DNA from: Bacilli bacterium
Lineage (GTDB): Bacteria > Bacillota_I > Bacilli_A > ML615J-28 > CAG-313
Direction of reading: 5' to 3'
Assembly: GCA_900752975.1 (NCBI GenBank)
Contig: CAADXH010000059.1
Span: forward strand, 1 to 25,285
DNA: 25,285 bases
This document shows, piece by piece, positions 1-6,877 of this stretch (positions are counted from its first letter, which is position 1; each line of letters starts with the position of its first letter). The translations under genes were made by a program, and so were the position numbers. The notes under the pieces are model-generated. The model searched no databases, had not been told where the DNA came from, and saw only the letters and a list, made by a program, of their open reading frames with translations.

Positions 1-880
1 CCGCTTTGATAGGTGTGCCATCTTGCCACATAAGACCCTCTCTTAAAGTAATCTTATATGCACGAGCAGTAGCACCTGCTGGAATATCCCATTTAGTACC
101 AACATATTTTGACGATACATCTTCTAATTTTATGGCCGCATCATATTTTACTTCAAATTTACCTGGTACGATTTTTCCGTTTTCAAACTTAAAATCATAA
201 CTGAAGAATGAACTACCAATATAACTCATAATTTGTGTGTCATTGTTATCTTGATACGTTAACTCATTCCAGTTAGAAGGAGAAAAAACAGTATGCATTC
301 GATATGTGTGTTCACCATTATCAATTATTGGAGTTACTATTCTATCTCCACACCTTGTACATACTTTATTAACATAATCATGCCCTAAAGCTGCTAAGTT
401 TTCTACAGTTAATAATTTATGACAAATTGCACATTCTTTGTGCATTAATCCTTGTTCCTCGCATGTAGGATTGCGATCAATTACCCATTCTGTTTTAGCA
501 TGACCACATACTTCAATTGATTCACCACATTTAGTACATATACCATCAACAAAGTTATGTTTTAGAGCAGGTATTTCAACATATGTTGTATATGTACATC
601 TTGTACAAGTATCATAGGCATAATAGCCTTCAGCTACGCATGTTGCGTCTTTCTTTTCATGGTGAATTAAATCATGCCCTAATGATTTTATTTTATCTGT
701 TGCTAGTAATTGTTTGCATTTTACACACTCTTGATGCTTATAACCATCATCTTCACAAGTTGCATTGTAATCTATTATCCATTCAGTTTCGTAATGTTGG
801 CACTTAGTTGTTGCATTATTACAACCTGTTACTATCAAAAGTAGCATAAATAATAAAAACAGATGCTTTACATTTTTCAT
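1..880 (-). CDS. Oligopeptide-binding-type ABC transporter lipoprotein with N-terminal Cys-rich repeats (partial)
   Basis: The reading frame opens at 880 and runs off the window edge, giving 293 visible residues. It starts with a lipoprotein signal peptide: basic N-terminus, hydrophobic stretch, and lipobox V-T-G-C with the lipidated Cys at residue 20. Residues 27-180 hold Cys-pair repeats. Two similar units (about 32-70 and 129-168) share the pattern TEWxID, TC, HxEC, CxxC, LGHD; a more divergent unit lies between them, and short CxxCG pieces end each block. From about residue 193 the sequence resembles solute-binding proteins of the SBP_bac_5 (OppA/DppA) family; LREGLMWQDGTPIK at 280-293 is the characteristic N-lobe motif of that family. 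The protein should sit on the outer membrane face and deliver a peptide-like ligand to an ABC importer encoded outside the window. An SD (AGAGGT) precedes the ATG. The Cys-rich insertion between lipid anchor and binding domain is unusual. The family call is good; the ligand is unknown. Confidence 0.85.
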   Translation of the reverse strand, partial: MKNVKHLFLLFMLLLIVTGCNNATTKCQHYETEWIIDYNATCEDDGYKHQECVKCKQLLATDKIKSLGHDLIHHEKKDATCVAEGYYAYDTCTRCTYTTYVEIPALKHNFVDGICTKCGESIEVCGHAKTEWVIDRNPTCEEQGLMHKECAICHKLLTVENLAALGHDYVNKVCTRCGDRIVTPIIDNGEHTYRMHTVFSPSNWNELTYQDNNDTQIMSYIGSSFFSYDFKFENGKIVPGKFEVKYDAAIKLEDVSSKYVGTKWDIPAGATARAYKITLREGLMWQDGTPIKA

Positions 881-973
881 TGTTCTACCTCTTTTCTAAT
901 TTTTATATTTATATGTATATTACCACACATAGGAATGTTTTTCCATTATTAAGCATTTTTATACCAATACCAA

Positions 974-998
974 ATAAGACTGCAAATTGCAGTCTTAT
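974..998 (-). terminator. Perfect inverted repeat downstream of the beta-lactamase-family gene
   Basis: A perfect 12-bp inverted repeat (ATAAGACTGCAA, one central base, then its complement) lies 44 bp beyond the stop of the beta-lactamase-family gene. The following minus-strand sequence is only moderately T-rich (TTATTTGG), so it is a likely but not ideal intrinsic terminator. It also separates that gene from the downstream lipoprotein gene. Confidence 0.5.
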
Positions 999-1041
999 GT
1001 AATATATGTACACTTATGGCCAATTTCGAACATTTCTAATA

Positions 1042-2583
1042 CTATTCTCTATACCCTTCTATTAATATCTTCGCACCTATTACACTCATTGATATTTTTT
1101 CATTAGGTCCAAGATTACTTAAAATAACTACCCCTCTTGTCCTTTCTTTATTAAACCCCATATAAGTGTTAAATTCAGAGGTTCCACCATTATGCCATAT
1201 TAGATTATTGGCTTCATCAATTACCCATGTCATTCCTATGGCATCCATTCTGATATTCATTTTTTCATATACTTGATTATTAACATTTATTGTTTTTATA
1301 TTAGAAATTGTAGAATCTATGTACTCTAAACTATTATTCATATATAAAGATAAATAACTAGCCATATCCAAAATATTAGATTTTATCGCACCTGCAGGAA
1401 TATAACCATCTTGATCTTTCCATAACCAATAACCTGAGAGATTTCCATTTTCTTTTAATACTGCTGTATTATTTAATTCCAATTCATTTTTAATATAATT
1501 ATTCATTAAACTAGTAAAATCAGTATTATATATTTTCTCTAATACTAATCCCACAACCGCAATACCAAAATTAGAATACTCAAAAGAGTAATCTTTATCT
1601 TCTAATTTTTCTTTTTGTACTCTTTTGATTATCTGATCTTTGTTGACACCATAAAAATCATTAGTTTGATGAGCAAATTTATTTTTTATCATTTGCCACT
1701 CTAAATAATATGGTTTATAGCCTGATGTATGTGTAAGTAACCGTTCAATTGTTGGATAATATTCATTTTTTTCTAAGTTTAGATATTTATTAATTGAATC
1801 ATCTAATTTTAATTTATTTTCTTTGATAGCTTTACTAGTTAATAACCCAACAAAAGTTTTGCTTAATGATCCAATTTCGTAATCATAAAGTTCTGAACTA
1901 ACTTTACCATTAACATAATAAGTAACCATGCCCTTTTCAATATAAGCAACTGTAATTTTTTTAGTTGTATCAGTTGTATCATATTCAATCATATCAGCTA
2001 TCGACATTGAATCTAATTTTTTTAATTTATTTAAACGATAGATAGTTACACTGGCAATTGTTAATATTGCAAGCATTAACAAAGATATTAAAAGAATTGA
2101 TAGCGTTATAATTATTTTTTTCTCTTTTTGTGGCTTATCATCGTTTTTGATACCATTTTTCATCGATATCATAATATGCGTTATCATAAAAATGATGGAT
2201 AAAATTGTTAAAGGAATACTTGCAATCATAATACCTGAAAATACAAACATTAAGGTTGGAAGAACTGATAATAACAAAGCTTTAATACATGTATTACTTT
2301 TCCATAGAATAATCCACGTTAAAACGTATGCAAGTAATAAACAACTATTAACAATTATATAAACAAATAATGCTGAATCAAAATAGAAGCCAATATATGT
2401 GTAAGGAATGTTAAATACAAGTAAAAACATTGAGCCAAGTCGACTAAACTTTTCAATATTTTCTAATCCTTTACTTATACTATTACTATTATTAAAGGCT
2501 TCTTTATTTTTCATGTAACAAATAATATTAGGCATTAATAGCACTACAAGCATTATTAACCCTATATAATTAAACCAACTCAT
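1042..2583 (-). CDS. Membrane-anchored serine beta-lactamase-family protein (class C / PBP4*-like)
   Basis: This 513-residue protein has about six N-terminal hydrophobic segments (within residues 1-180), then a beta-lactamase-family (PF00144) domain. The family signatures are visible: SLSK at 239-242 (nucleophile Ser239, Lys242), YSN at 336-338, and HNGG at 464-467 in the position of the KTG box. The family includes class C beta-lactamases, D,D-peptidases and esterases, so the substrate cannot be assigned; the domain should face outside, tethered by the membrane part. The start was placed at 2583 because GGAG lies 5 bases before this ATG. The open frame extends upstream to 2769, but those 62 codons lie largely inside the inserted ISL3 element and encode its inverted repeat. 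Before that insertion the gene began 46 bp after the zinc-ribbon gene, so the element probably cut it off from its original transcription. Confidence 0.85.
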   Translation of the reverse strand: MSWFNYIGLIMLVVLLMPNIICYMKNKEAFNNSNSISKGLENIEKFSRLGSMFLLVFNIPYTYIGFYFDSALFVYIIVNSCLLLAYVLTWIILWKSNTCIKALLLSVLPTLMFVFSGIMIASIPLTILSIIFMITHIMISMKNGIKNDDKPQKEKKIIITLSILLISLLMLAILTIASVTIYRLNKLKKLDSMSIADMIEYDTTDTTKKITVAYIEKGMVTYYVNGKVSSELYDYEIGSLSKTFVGLLTSKAIKENKLKLDDSINKYLNLEKNEYYPTIERLLTHTSGYKPYYLEWQMIKNKFAHQTNDFYGVNKDQIIKRVQKEKLEDKDYSFEYSNFGIAVVGLVLEKIYNTDFTSLMNNYIKNELELNNTAVLKENGNLSGYWLWKDQDGYIPAGAIKSNILDMASYLSLYMNNSLEYIDSTISNIKTINVNNQVYEKMNIRMDAIGMTWVIDEANNLIWHNGGTSEFNTYMGFNKERTRGVVILSNLGPNEKISMSVIGAKILIEGYRE

Positions 2584-2590
2584 AACTTCT

Positions 2591-2620
2591 CCAAAAAAGA
2601 AAGATTTGGAATCCCAAATC
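2591..2620 (-). terminator. Intrinsic terminator of the zinc-ribbon gene, now displaced by the IS
   Basis: On the minus strand GATTTGG pairs with CCAAATC around a 4-base loop (2603-2620) and is followed by TTTCTTTTTT (2593-2602). It lies just before the beta-lactamase-family gene. In the uninterrupted locus it would have followed the zinc-ribbon gene stop by only about 9 bases, so it was probably that gene's terminator. The outer GAT of the hairpin is part of the IS target duplication. Confidence 0.7.
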
Positions 2621-2625
2621 ATTTC
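2618..2625. repeat. Left copy of the 8-bp target-site duplication
   Basis: ATCATTTC stands directly before the left inverted repeat and recurs exactly at 4293-4300 after the right one. Eight bases is the usual duplication length of the ISL3 family. Confidence 0.93.
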
Positions 2626-2660
2626 GGTTCTACAAATTTTCTTGTGCTTTTGTGTGATTG
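2626..2660 (+). repeat. Left terminal inverted repeat of the ISL3-family element
   Basis: It starts GGTTCTACAAATTTT and continues with a T/G-rich segment containing TTTGTGTGATT. It matches the reverse complement of the right end with only a few differences. Confidence 0.88.
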
Positions 2661-2673
2661 TGTGATGAACTAT

Positions 2674-2699
2674 TTTTTGTGTGAATTTTTGTGCGAAAA
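2674..2699 (+). repeat. Left subterminal TGTGTGA/TGTGCGA repeat of the IS
   Basis: A 26-base motif with core TTGTGTGAA followed by TTTGTGCGAAA. It recurs at 4215-4240 in the same orientation with about three mismatches. It may be a transposase-binding site in addition to the terminal repeats; this is inference. Confidence 0.6.
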
Positions 2700-2727
2700 A
2701 ACCATACCTATGAAGATATGGTTTTTT
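2696..2727. terminator. Bidirectional-type hairpin inside the IS left end
   Basis: AAAAAACCATA pairs with TATGGTTTTTT across a 10-base loop. The A-run/T-run flanks make it able to act as an intrinsic terminator in either direction, shielding the transposase gene from outside transcription. Confidence 0.6.
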
Positions 2728-2728
2728 C

Positions 2729-2757
2729 TTTACATCATAAAGTTTTTCTTGTATAAT
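2729..2757 (+). promoter_or_regulatory. Promoter of the ISL3 transposase
   Basis: -35 TTTACA (2729-2734), a 17-bp spacer and a consensus -10 TATAAT (2752-2757). AAAGGAG lies shortly before the transposase ATG at 2790. Confidence 0.8.
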
Positions 2758-2789
2758 ATTTTTGCTCAAAAATACCGGAAAGGAGCTTT

Positions 2790-4118
2790 ATGACTAATTA
2801 TGATTATATACCACAACTACTAAAAATTCAAGAAGATAACATTATTATTAATGATATTCGTATACTTGACAAATGCATTGAAATTTATGCTGAAATCTCC
2901 CCTAAACTTACGGAATATGGCTGTCCCAATTGTGGTTCCACAAATAACCATATTCATGCTTATTATGTTAGAAAAATTAAACATTCCAATTTTTCTGGAA
3001 AGCCTGTAATCCTTTTTTTAAAACAACCACGTCTTATTTGTATGGAAAAAGAATGCCGTAAAACTTTTAACATACCTTCCCCCATTATCGATTCTCATAA
3101 ACGAATTTCAAATTCTTTACTCAAAGATATTAATGATCAAATCTCAAAAAAGGTTTCTTTTAAAGATGTAGCTGAAGTTAATGGCATTAGTGACACTTCT
3201 CTTATTAAGAATTTTAAAATACAAATTCATGAATACCGTACTCCTTTAACTGAAGTTCTTTGTATTGATGAATTTAAAGCTTCTACCATCGCTGGTACTT
3301 ATGCTTTTATCATTGGTGATCCTATTTCTGGAACAATTTTAGATATCCTTCCTTCTAGAAAACAAGATTATCTTATTTATTATTTTCAATCAATTAGCCG
3401 TTCTGAAATTAGTAAAGTAAAATATATTGTTACAGACCTTTTTGAACCCTTCCGTTCTATTGTTAATATGGAATTTCCAAATGTTATTCATATTGCTGAC
3501 AGATTCCATTGGATTAGGCTTTCTACTGATGCTTTCAATAAAATGCGAATTCGTATTATGAATTATCACATTAAAGAAGCAGAAAAATGTTCACCTTCTA
3601 ATAGAAGTGAACATTTAAACTATGCAACTTTATTAAAAAATAATTACAAATTATTACTGAAGAATAAATATTCTACTGATCCTTGGTATTTTGACCAATT
3701 TGTTAAAAAAGATAAACTCGGTAATAATCTTACCATTCAAGATATGATTGAACTTTGTATCAATAAAGATTCATACTTAGAAGAAGGTTATTGTTTATTA
3801 CAAGAATTATATAGAATTGCCAAATATGGTAATTTTGACAATATTGATTCACTCTTATCTAATTGGATAAACAAAATATTTGATTCAACTTTTATTCTTC
3901 CTGAATTTCAAAAAGTTGCTTTAACTTATAAATCTTGGAAAAAAGAAATAATTAATTCCTTTATACTTAATCCTATTACACACAAAAGATTAACTAATGG
4001 ATTTATTGAAGGGAAAAATAACTTTGTTAAGGTTATTAAAAGAATTGGATTTGGTTATAAGGATTTTGATATTTTTAGAAACAGAATTCTTAATGCCAAT
4101 AAAATTATTATCAAATAA
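2790..4118 (+). CDS. ISL3-family transposase
   Basis: A 442-residue DDE transposase of typical ISL3 length. The N-terminal zinc finger of this family is present (C45-x2-C48 and C84-x4-C89), followed by a helix-turn-helix-like stretch at about 120-145. The catalytic domain shows CIDEF with Asp160, VTDLFEPF with Asp216, and the C-terminal FIEGKNN with Glu407 followed by the conserved RIGFGY and FRNRI block. The gene is unbroken, with a strong promoter and AAAGGAG five bases before ATG. It would catalyse transposition of its own element by acting on the GGTTCT ends. It is on the opposite strand to both neighbours and ends 174 bp before the right end of the element. Confidence 0.95.
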   Translation: MTNYDYIPQLLKIQEDNIIINDIRILDKCIEIYAEISPKLTEYGCPNCGSTNNHIHAYYVRKIKHSNFSGKPVILFLKQPRLICMEKECRKTFNIPSPIIDSHKRISNSLLKDINDQISKKVSFKDVAEVNGISDTSLIKNFKIQIHEYRTPLTEVLCIDEFKASTIAGTYAFIIGDPISGTILDILPSRKQDYLIYYFQSISRSEISKVKYIVTDLFEPFRSIVNMEFPNVIHIADRFHWIRLSTDAFNKMRIRIMNYHIKEAEKCSPSNRSEHLNYATLLKNNYKLLLKNKYSTDPWYFDQFVKKDKLGNNLTIQDMIELCINKDSYLEEGYCLLQELYRIAKYGNFDNIDSLLSNWINKIFDSTFILPEFQKVALTYKSWKKEIINSFILNPITHKRLTNGFIEGKNNFVKVIKRIGFGYKDFDIFRNRILNANKIIIK

Positions 4119-4172
4119 TTTGTATATATAAAACTAAATATATTAATCAATAGTCAGGTATTTTTGAAGAAA

Positions 4173-4208
4173 AGGCATATCTATAGACGTAAAGTCTTCG
4201 ATATGCCT
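4173..4208 (+). terminator. Terminator hairpin after the transposase
   Basis: AGGCATAT pairs with ATATGCCT, and an inner AGAC/GTCT stem strengthens it. ATTTAATTTTTG follows. It sits 55 bp beyond the transposase stop. Confidence 0.6.
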
Positions 4209-4214
4209 ATTTAA

Positions 4215-4240
4215 TTTTTGTGTGAAAATTTGTGCGAAAT
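4215..4240 (+). repeat. Right subterminal TGTGTGA/TGTGCGA repeat of the IS
   Basis: Same-orientation copy of the motif at 2674-2699, with about three mismatches in 26 bases. It lies about 50 bp inside the right end, much as the left copy lies about 48 bp inside the left end. Confidence 0.6.
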
Positions 4241-4257
4241 TTATTAATATTTTTATT

Positions 4258-4292
4258 AAATCACACAAAAACACAAAAAACTTTGAAGAACC
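4258..4292 (-). repeat. Right terminal inverted repeat of the ISL3-family element
   Basis: Read from the outside it starts GGTTCTTCAAAGTTTT and contains TTTGTGTGATTT, aligning with the left end at 2626-2660. Confidence 0.88.
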
Positions 4293-4300
4293 ATCATTTC
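4293..4300. repeat. Right copy of the 8-bp target-site duplication
   Basis: ATCATTTC, identical to 2618-2625. It begins right after the IS and ends 4 bp before the stop codon of the zinc-ribbon gene (minus strand). Confidence 0.93.
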
Positions 4301-4304
4301 TTAA

Positions 4305-5066
4305 CTATTTTAAATTATCTAATATTTCTTTCTTTTTTTGTGCGTATTCATCTTCTGTAATAAGATCTAAATCTTTTAGTTCCTTTAGTTTTTTAAGTAC
4401 ATCAACTGAATTTTTTTCATCAACCACTGGGGTATTATTTGGTAGTTTTGTGCCACATGATGTACAAAACTTTGTTCCTTCTTCTAGTGGTGTGCCACAG
4501 ACTGGGCATACTAGTTTTGGTGTTTCTTCTATTTTTTCTAATTCTTCACTACTATCTAGTTTTGTGCCACATGATGTACAAAACTTTGTTCCTTCTTCTA
4601 GTGGTGTGCCACAGACTGGACATACTAGTTTTGGTGTTTCTTCTATTTGTTTTGGTTCTTCACTACTATCCAGTTTTGTGCCACATGATGTACAAAACTT
4701 CGTTCCTTCTTCTAGTGGTGTACCACAGACTGGACATACTTGTCTTGGTGTTTCTTCTACTTGTTTTGGTTCTTCACTACTATCTAGTTTTGTGCCACAT
4801 GATGTACAAAACTTCGTTCCTTCTTCTAGTTGTGCGCCACAGACTGGGCATACTAGTTTTGGTGTTTCTTCTACAACCTTTTTAGGTTGTTTCGCACCAC
4901 ATGTTGTACAAAAAACAGTACCATTGGCTATTTCATGGCCACATTCTACACATCTTGATTTGGGTTCTTGAATAGTTTTAGTTATTTGTCTCATTCCACA
5001 ATTTGTACAAAACATTGAATCTTCGTTTAATTCAAATCCACAATTACTACATTTCTTTTCACTCAT
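4305..5066 (-). CDS. Multi-zinc-ribbon protein with C-terminal SHOCT domain
   Basis: A 253-residue soluble protein with six four-Cys zinc ribbons. Two divergent ones come first (C6/C9/C20/C23 and C39/C42/C53/C56). Four nearly identical 38-residue units follow (about 69-208), each with CPVCG, LEEGTKF and CTSCG joined by acidic linkers. Residues 221-251 (LKKLKELKDLDLITEDEY and on) match the SHOCT short C-terminal domain, often found at the end of such proteins. Each ribbon probably binds one zinc ion; the role is unknown, perhaps a scaffold or adaptor. No signal peptide is seen. An SD (AGAGG) precedes the ATG and the gene has its own promoter. The ISL3 element sits 12 bp past the stop (the 8-bp duplication lies between) and has moved its terminator 1.67 kb away. 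Repeat identity at the DNA level suggests recent expansion and possible length variation between strains. Confidence 0.85.
   Translation of the reverse strand: MSEKKCSNCGFELNEDSMFCTNCGMRQITKTIQEPKSRCVECGHEIANGTVFCTTCGAKQPKKVVEETPKLVCPVCGAQLEEGTKFCTSCGTKLDSSEEPKQVEETPRQVCPVCGTPLEEGTKFCTSCGTKLDSSEEPKQIEETPKLVCPVCGTPLEEGTKFCTSCGTKLDSSEELEKIEETPKLVCPVCGTPLEEGTKFCTSCGTKLPNNTPVVDEKNSVDVLKKLKELKDLDLITEDEYAQKKKEILDNLK
4444..4866 (-). repeat. Four tandem 114-bp coding repeats
   Basis: A marker beginning AGTTTTGTGCCACATGATG on the plus strand recurs at 4444, 4558, 4672 and 4786, an exact 114-bp period (38 codons). The copies differ by only a few bases, for instance Q/T-P and V/I/L-E changes in the linker. 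They encode zinc ribbons 3-6 of the SHOCT protein. Confidence 0.93.
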
Positions 5067-5085
5067 AATTTTACCTCTTTTTTAT

Positions 5086-5114
5086 ATTTTAGCATTATTT
5101 GTACTTTTTTTCAA
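5086..5114 (-). promoter_or_regulatory. Promoter of the zinc-ribbon gene
   Basis: On the minus strand: -35 TTGAAA (5109-5114), a 17-bp spacer, and -10 TAAAAT (5086-5091) preceded by TGC (extended -10). It fits almost exactly into the 49-bp gap after the ribU-glxK stop. Confidence 0.65.
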
Positions 5115-5115
5115 G

Positions 5116-6831
5116 TCATTTAAGTTTTATTGTTTTTATTAGTTTTCTTAGAGCAGTTTCTGGGTTTCTCATTGATTCTTCTAATGTGCAAATCGTAGGT
5201 ACAATTGCGTATACTTCTGCTTGTTTTGTGGTAATTTCTGAAATACCAGTAACAATTATTAAACGTTTTGGTTGATACTGCATAATTCCTTTTATAATTT
5301 TACCATTCAATGTTTGACTATCAAATTTGCCTTCGCCTGTTATAATCACATCATATGTTTTGCATATTTGATTAAAATCAACTAAATCAAGGATAGACTC
5401 TGCACCTGACATTAAAGTTGCACTTAATATTTTGCTAAACGCAAAACCTACTCCACCAGCTGCACCATCACCTTTAGTTTGAGATAAATCATAGTTTGGG
5501 AATTTGGACTTTATAACATCGACGAAATGTTTAATATTGGCTTCAAGTATTGGTAAATCATTGGGTGTTGCACCTTTTTGGGGACTAAAAACGTATACAG
5601 CACCATTTTTGCCGAGAAGTGGATTAGTAACATCGGTTAATACAACTATATCAATATTTTTTAAAATATTATTTGCCTCAACCGTATCGATGTTCTCAAC
5701 TTTTGCTAATCCTTCATTATTTAAATTATTTATGATTTTTCCCGATTCATCATAAAACCTAACACCAAGTGCCTCAAGCATACCACTACCGGCATCTGAA
5801 CTTGCACTACCACCAATGCCTACGACTATCTTTTTAATTTTGTTTATTAGTAGGGCTTGTTTAATTTGTTCACCCAAACCATAACTTGAAGCATGATACG
5901 GATTTAGTTCTTCTTTTTTTAAACTATTAATACCACATGTTTCCGCAAGTTCAAAATAAGCTGTATATTCATTATTATCATACAAATATCTTGCTTGATG
6001 AATCCTTCCTATCGCGTCATGAACTTGTAATGTTTTATATTCAAGATTTTTAACTTCTTTTATTACTTCAAGGAATCCTTCTCCACCATCAGAAATTGGA
6101 ATCATATTAATTAAGGTATTATCATTTTCCAATTCTTCTTTTACTATGTTCCCGGCTTTTTTTGATGTTAATGTTCCTTTAAATGAATCTATCATAACCA
6201 TAACTTTTAATTTATGATTACTGCTTTTTAGAAAATCATGTTTAAAAATGATGGATATTTTTTTATAAACCAAGTAAGTAATTAAACATACTATAAATGC
6301 TACTAAGGCATTAAATGGTAAAGCTCCAAACAATAAATATTTGATCATATAATTAGATTCATTTATTCCTGGGATCATACTTAAGTCTTTAATTAGGGTT
6401 GGCACATCATTGTAAAACATTTTAATGTAAATTGGAATAGTAACTAAATTTGAAAGAGTTCCCGCAATAATCCAAATGAAAAAAGCAATAGTTAGCGATA
6501 TAATTCCGCCTTTTTTGGTTCGATTATATTTATAACATAAGCTACTAGGGATAATAGTTAATATGCCAATAATTAAATCACCTAATTCACCTACATATGC
6601 CGTATGTGACAGTGGTAGTTTAAGTAAAAACCTTAATATTACAATTATACAAGCATCGAGTGGCCCATAGGCAAGTGCTATTAAAATAATTGGTAACATT
6701 GAGAAATTGATTTCTAAAAATGATGGAAAAAATGGGAGTGGAAACTTTATAAAGTCATAAAGAATAATGCTTAAAGCTCCAAATATTCCTACTTTTGTTA
6801 TTCTATTAATTAATGTTTGTCGATTTTTCAT
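5116..6831 (-). CDS. RibU-like ECF transporter S component fused to type I glycerate kinase
   Basis: One continuous 571-residue frame with two halves. Residues 1-200 carry about five or six membrane segments and RibU-like signatures: FPLPFFPSFLEINFS at 30-44, YGPLDA at 55-60 and GELGDLIIG at 81-89. This is the riboflavin S component of energy-coupling-factor importers, which needs the EcfA/A'/T module encoded elsewhere. Residues 208-571 are a complete type I glycerate kinase (PF02595, GlxK/GarK): IDSFKGTLTS at 214-223, PISDGGEG at 245-252 and GEGKFDSQTLNGK at 499-511. That family phosphorylates D-glycerate to 2-phosphoglycerate with ATP. The kinase begins right after the last membrane helix, so it should be cytoplasmic and membrane-tethered. 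No convincing internal SD precedes the kinase part. An FMN riboswitch precedes the gene, supporting riboflavin as cargo. The reason for the fusion is unknown. The stop is TGA. Domain calls are strong; the physiological link is not. Confidence 0.9.
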   Translation of the reverse strand: MKNRQTLINRITKVGIFGALSIILYDFIKFPLPFFPSFLEINFSMLPIILIALAYGPLDACIIVILRFLLKLPLSHTAYVGELGDLIIGILTIIPSSLCYKYNRTKKGGIISLTIAFFIWIIAGTLSNLVTIPIYIKMFYNDVPTLIKDLSMIPGINESNYMIKYLLFGALPFNALVAFIVCLITYLVYKKISIIFKHDFLKSSNHKLKVMVMIDSFKGTLTSKKAGNIVKEELENDNTLINMIPISDGGEGFLEVIKEVKNLEYKTLQVHDAIGRIHQARYLYDNNEYTAYFELAETCGINSLKKEELNPYHASSYGLGEQIKQALLINKIKKIVVGIGGSASSDAGSGMLEALGVRFYDESGKIINNLNNEGLAKVENIDTVEANNILKNIDIVVLTDVTNPLLGKNGAVYVFSPQKGATPNDLPILEANIKHFVDVIKSKFPNYDLSQTKGDGAAGGVGFAFSKILSATLMSGAESILDLVDFNQICKTYDVIITGEGKFDSQTLNGKIIKGIMQYQPKRLIIVTGISEITTKQAEVYAIVPTICTLEESMRNPETALRKLIKTIKLK

Positions 6832-6844
6832 ATCACACCTCTAA

Positions 6845-6869
6845 ACAAAAATACCCTCAAATGAGGGCA
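6845..6869 (-). terminator. Riboswitch expression-platform terminator
   Basis: On the minus strand TGCCCTCA and TGAGGGTA pair to form a GC-rich hairpin, followed by TTTTTGTTT. It lies between the FMN aptamer and the ribosome site (AGAGGTG) of the ribU-glxK gene, the position expected for ligand-controlled transcription termination. Confidence 0.75.
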
Positions 6870-6877
6870 CTGTTTTT

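Larger units (their letters stand above)
2626..4292 (+). mobile_element. Complete ISL3-family insertion sequence, 1667 bp
   Basis: The element is bounded by imperfect inverted repeats of about 35 bp that both start GGTTCT, and by a perfect 8-bp direct duplication (ATCATTTC). It carries one full-length transposase gene with its own promoter and ribosome site. Internal hairpins insulate both ends: an 11-bp A/T-flanked stem at 2696-2727 and a stem at 4173-4208. All parts are intact, so it looks functional and recently inserted. It lies between the zinc-ribbon gene and the beta-lactamase-family gene, with its transposase opposite to both. The family rests on the transposase architecture, the GG-starting ends and the 8-bp duplication; the exact IS name is not known. 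Confidence 0.93.

Noticed and set aside
583..807. Plus-strand ORF within the lipoprotein gene
   Set aside because: Antisense to the clear lipoprotein frame, with no SD or family resemblance.
2584..2769. Upstream extension of the beta-lactamase-family protein (62 residues)
   Set aside because: It lies largely inside the IS left end, has no SD, and a proper SD-ATG exists at 2583.
4444..4866. Regularly spaced repeats as a possible CRISPR array
   Set aside because: The whole 114-bp unit is repeated, without unique spacers, and it codes in frame for a protein.
4222..4971. Long plus-strand open frames (249 and 148 codons) over the zinc-ribbon gene
   Set aside because: They are antisense shadows of the 114-bp repeats. 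The minus frame has the Cys pairs, SHOCT domain, SD and promoter.
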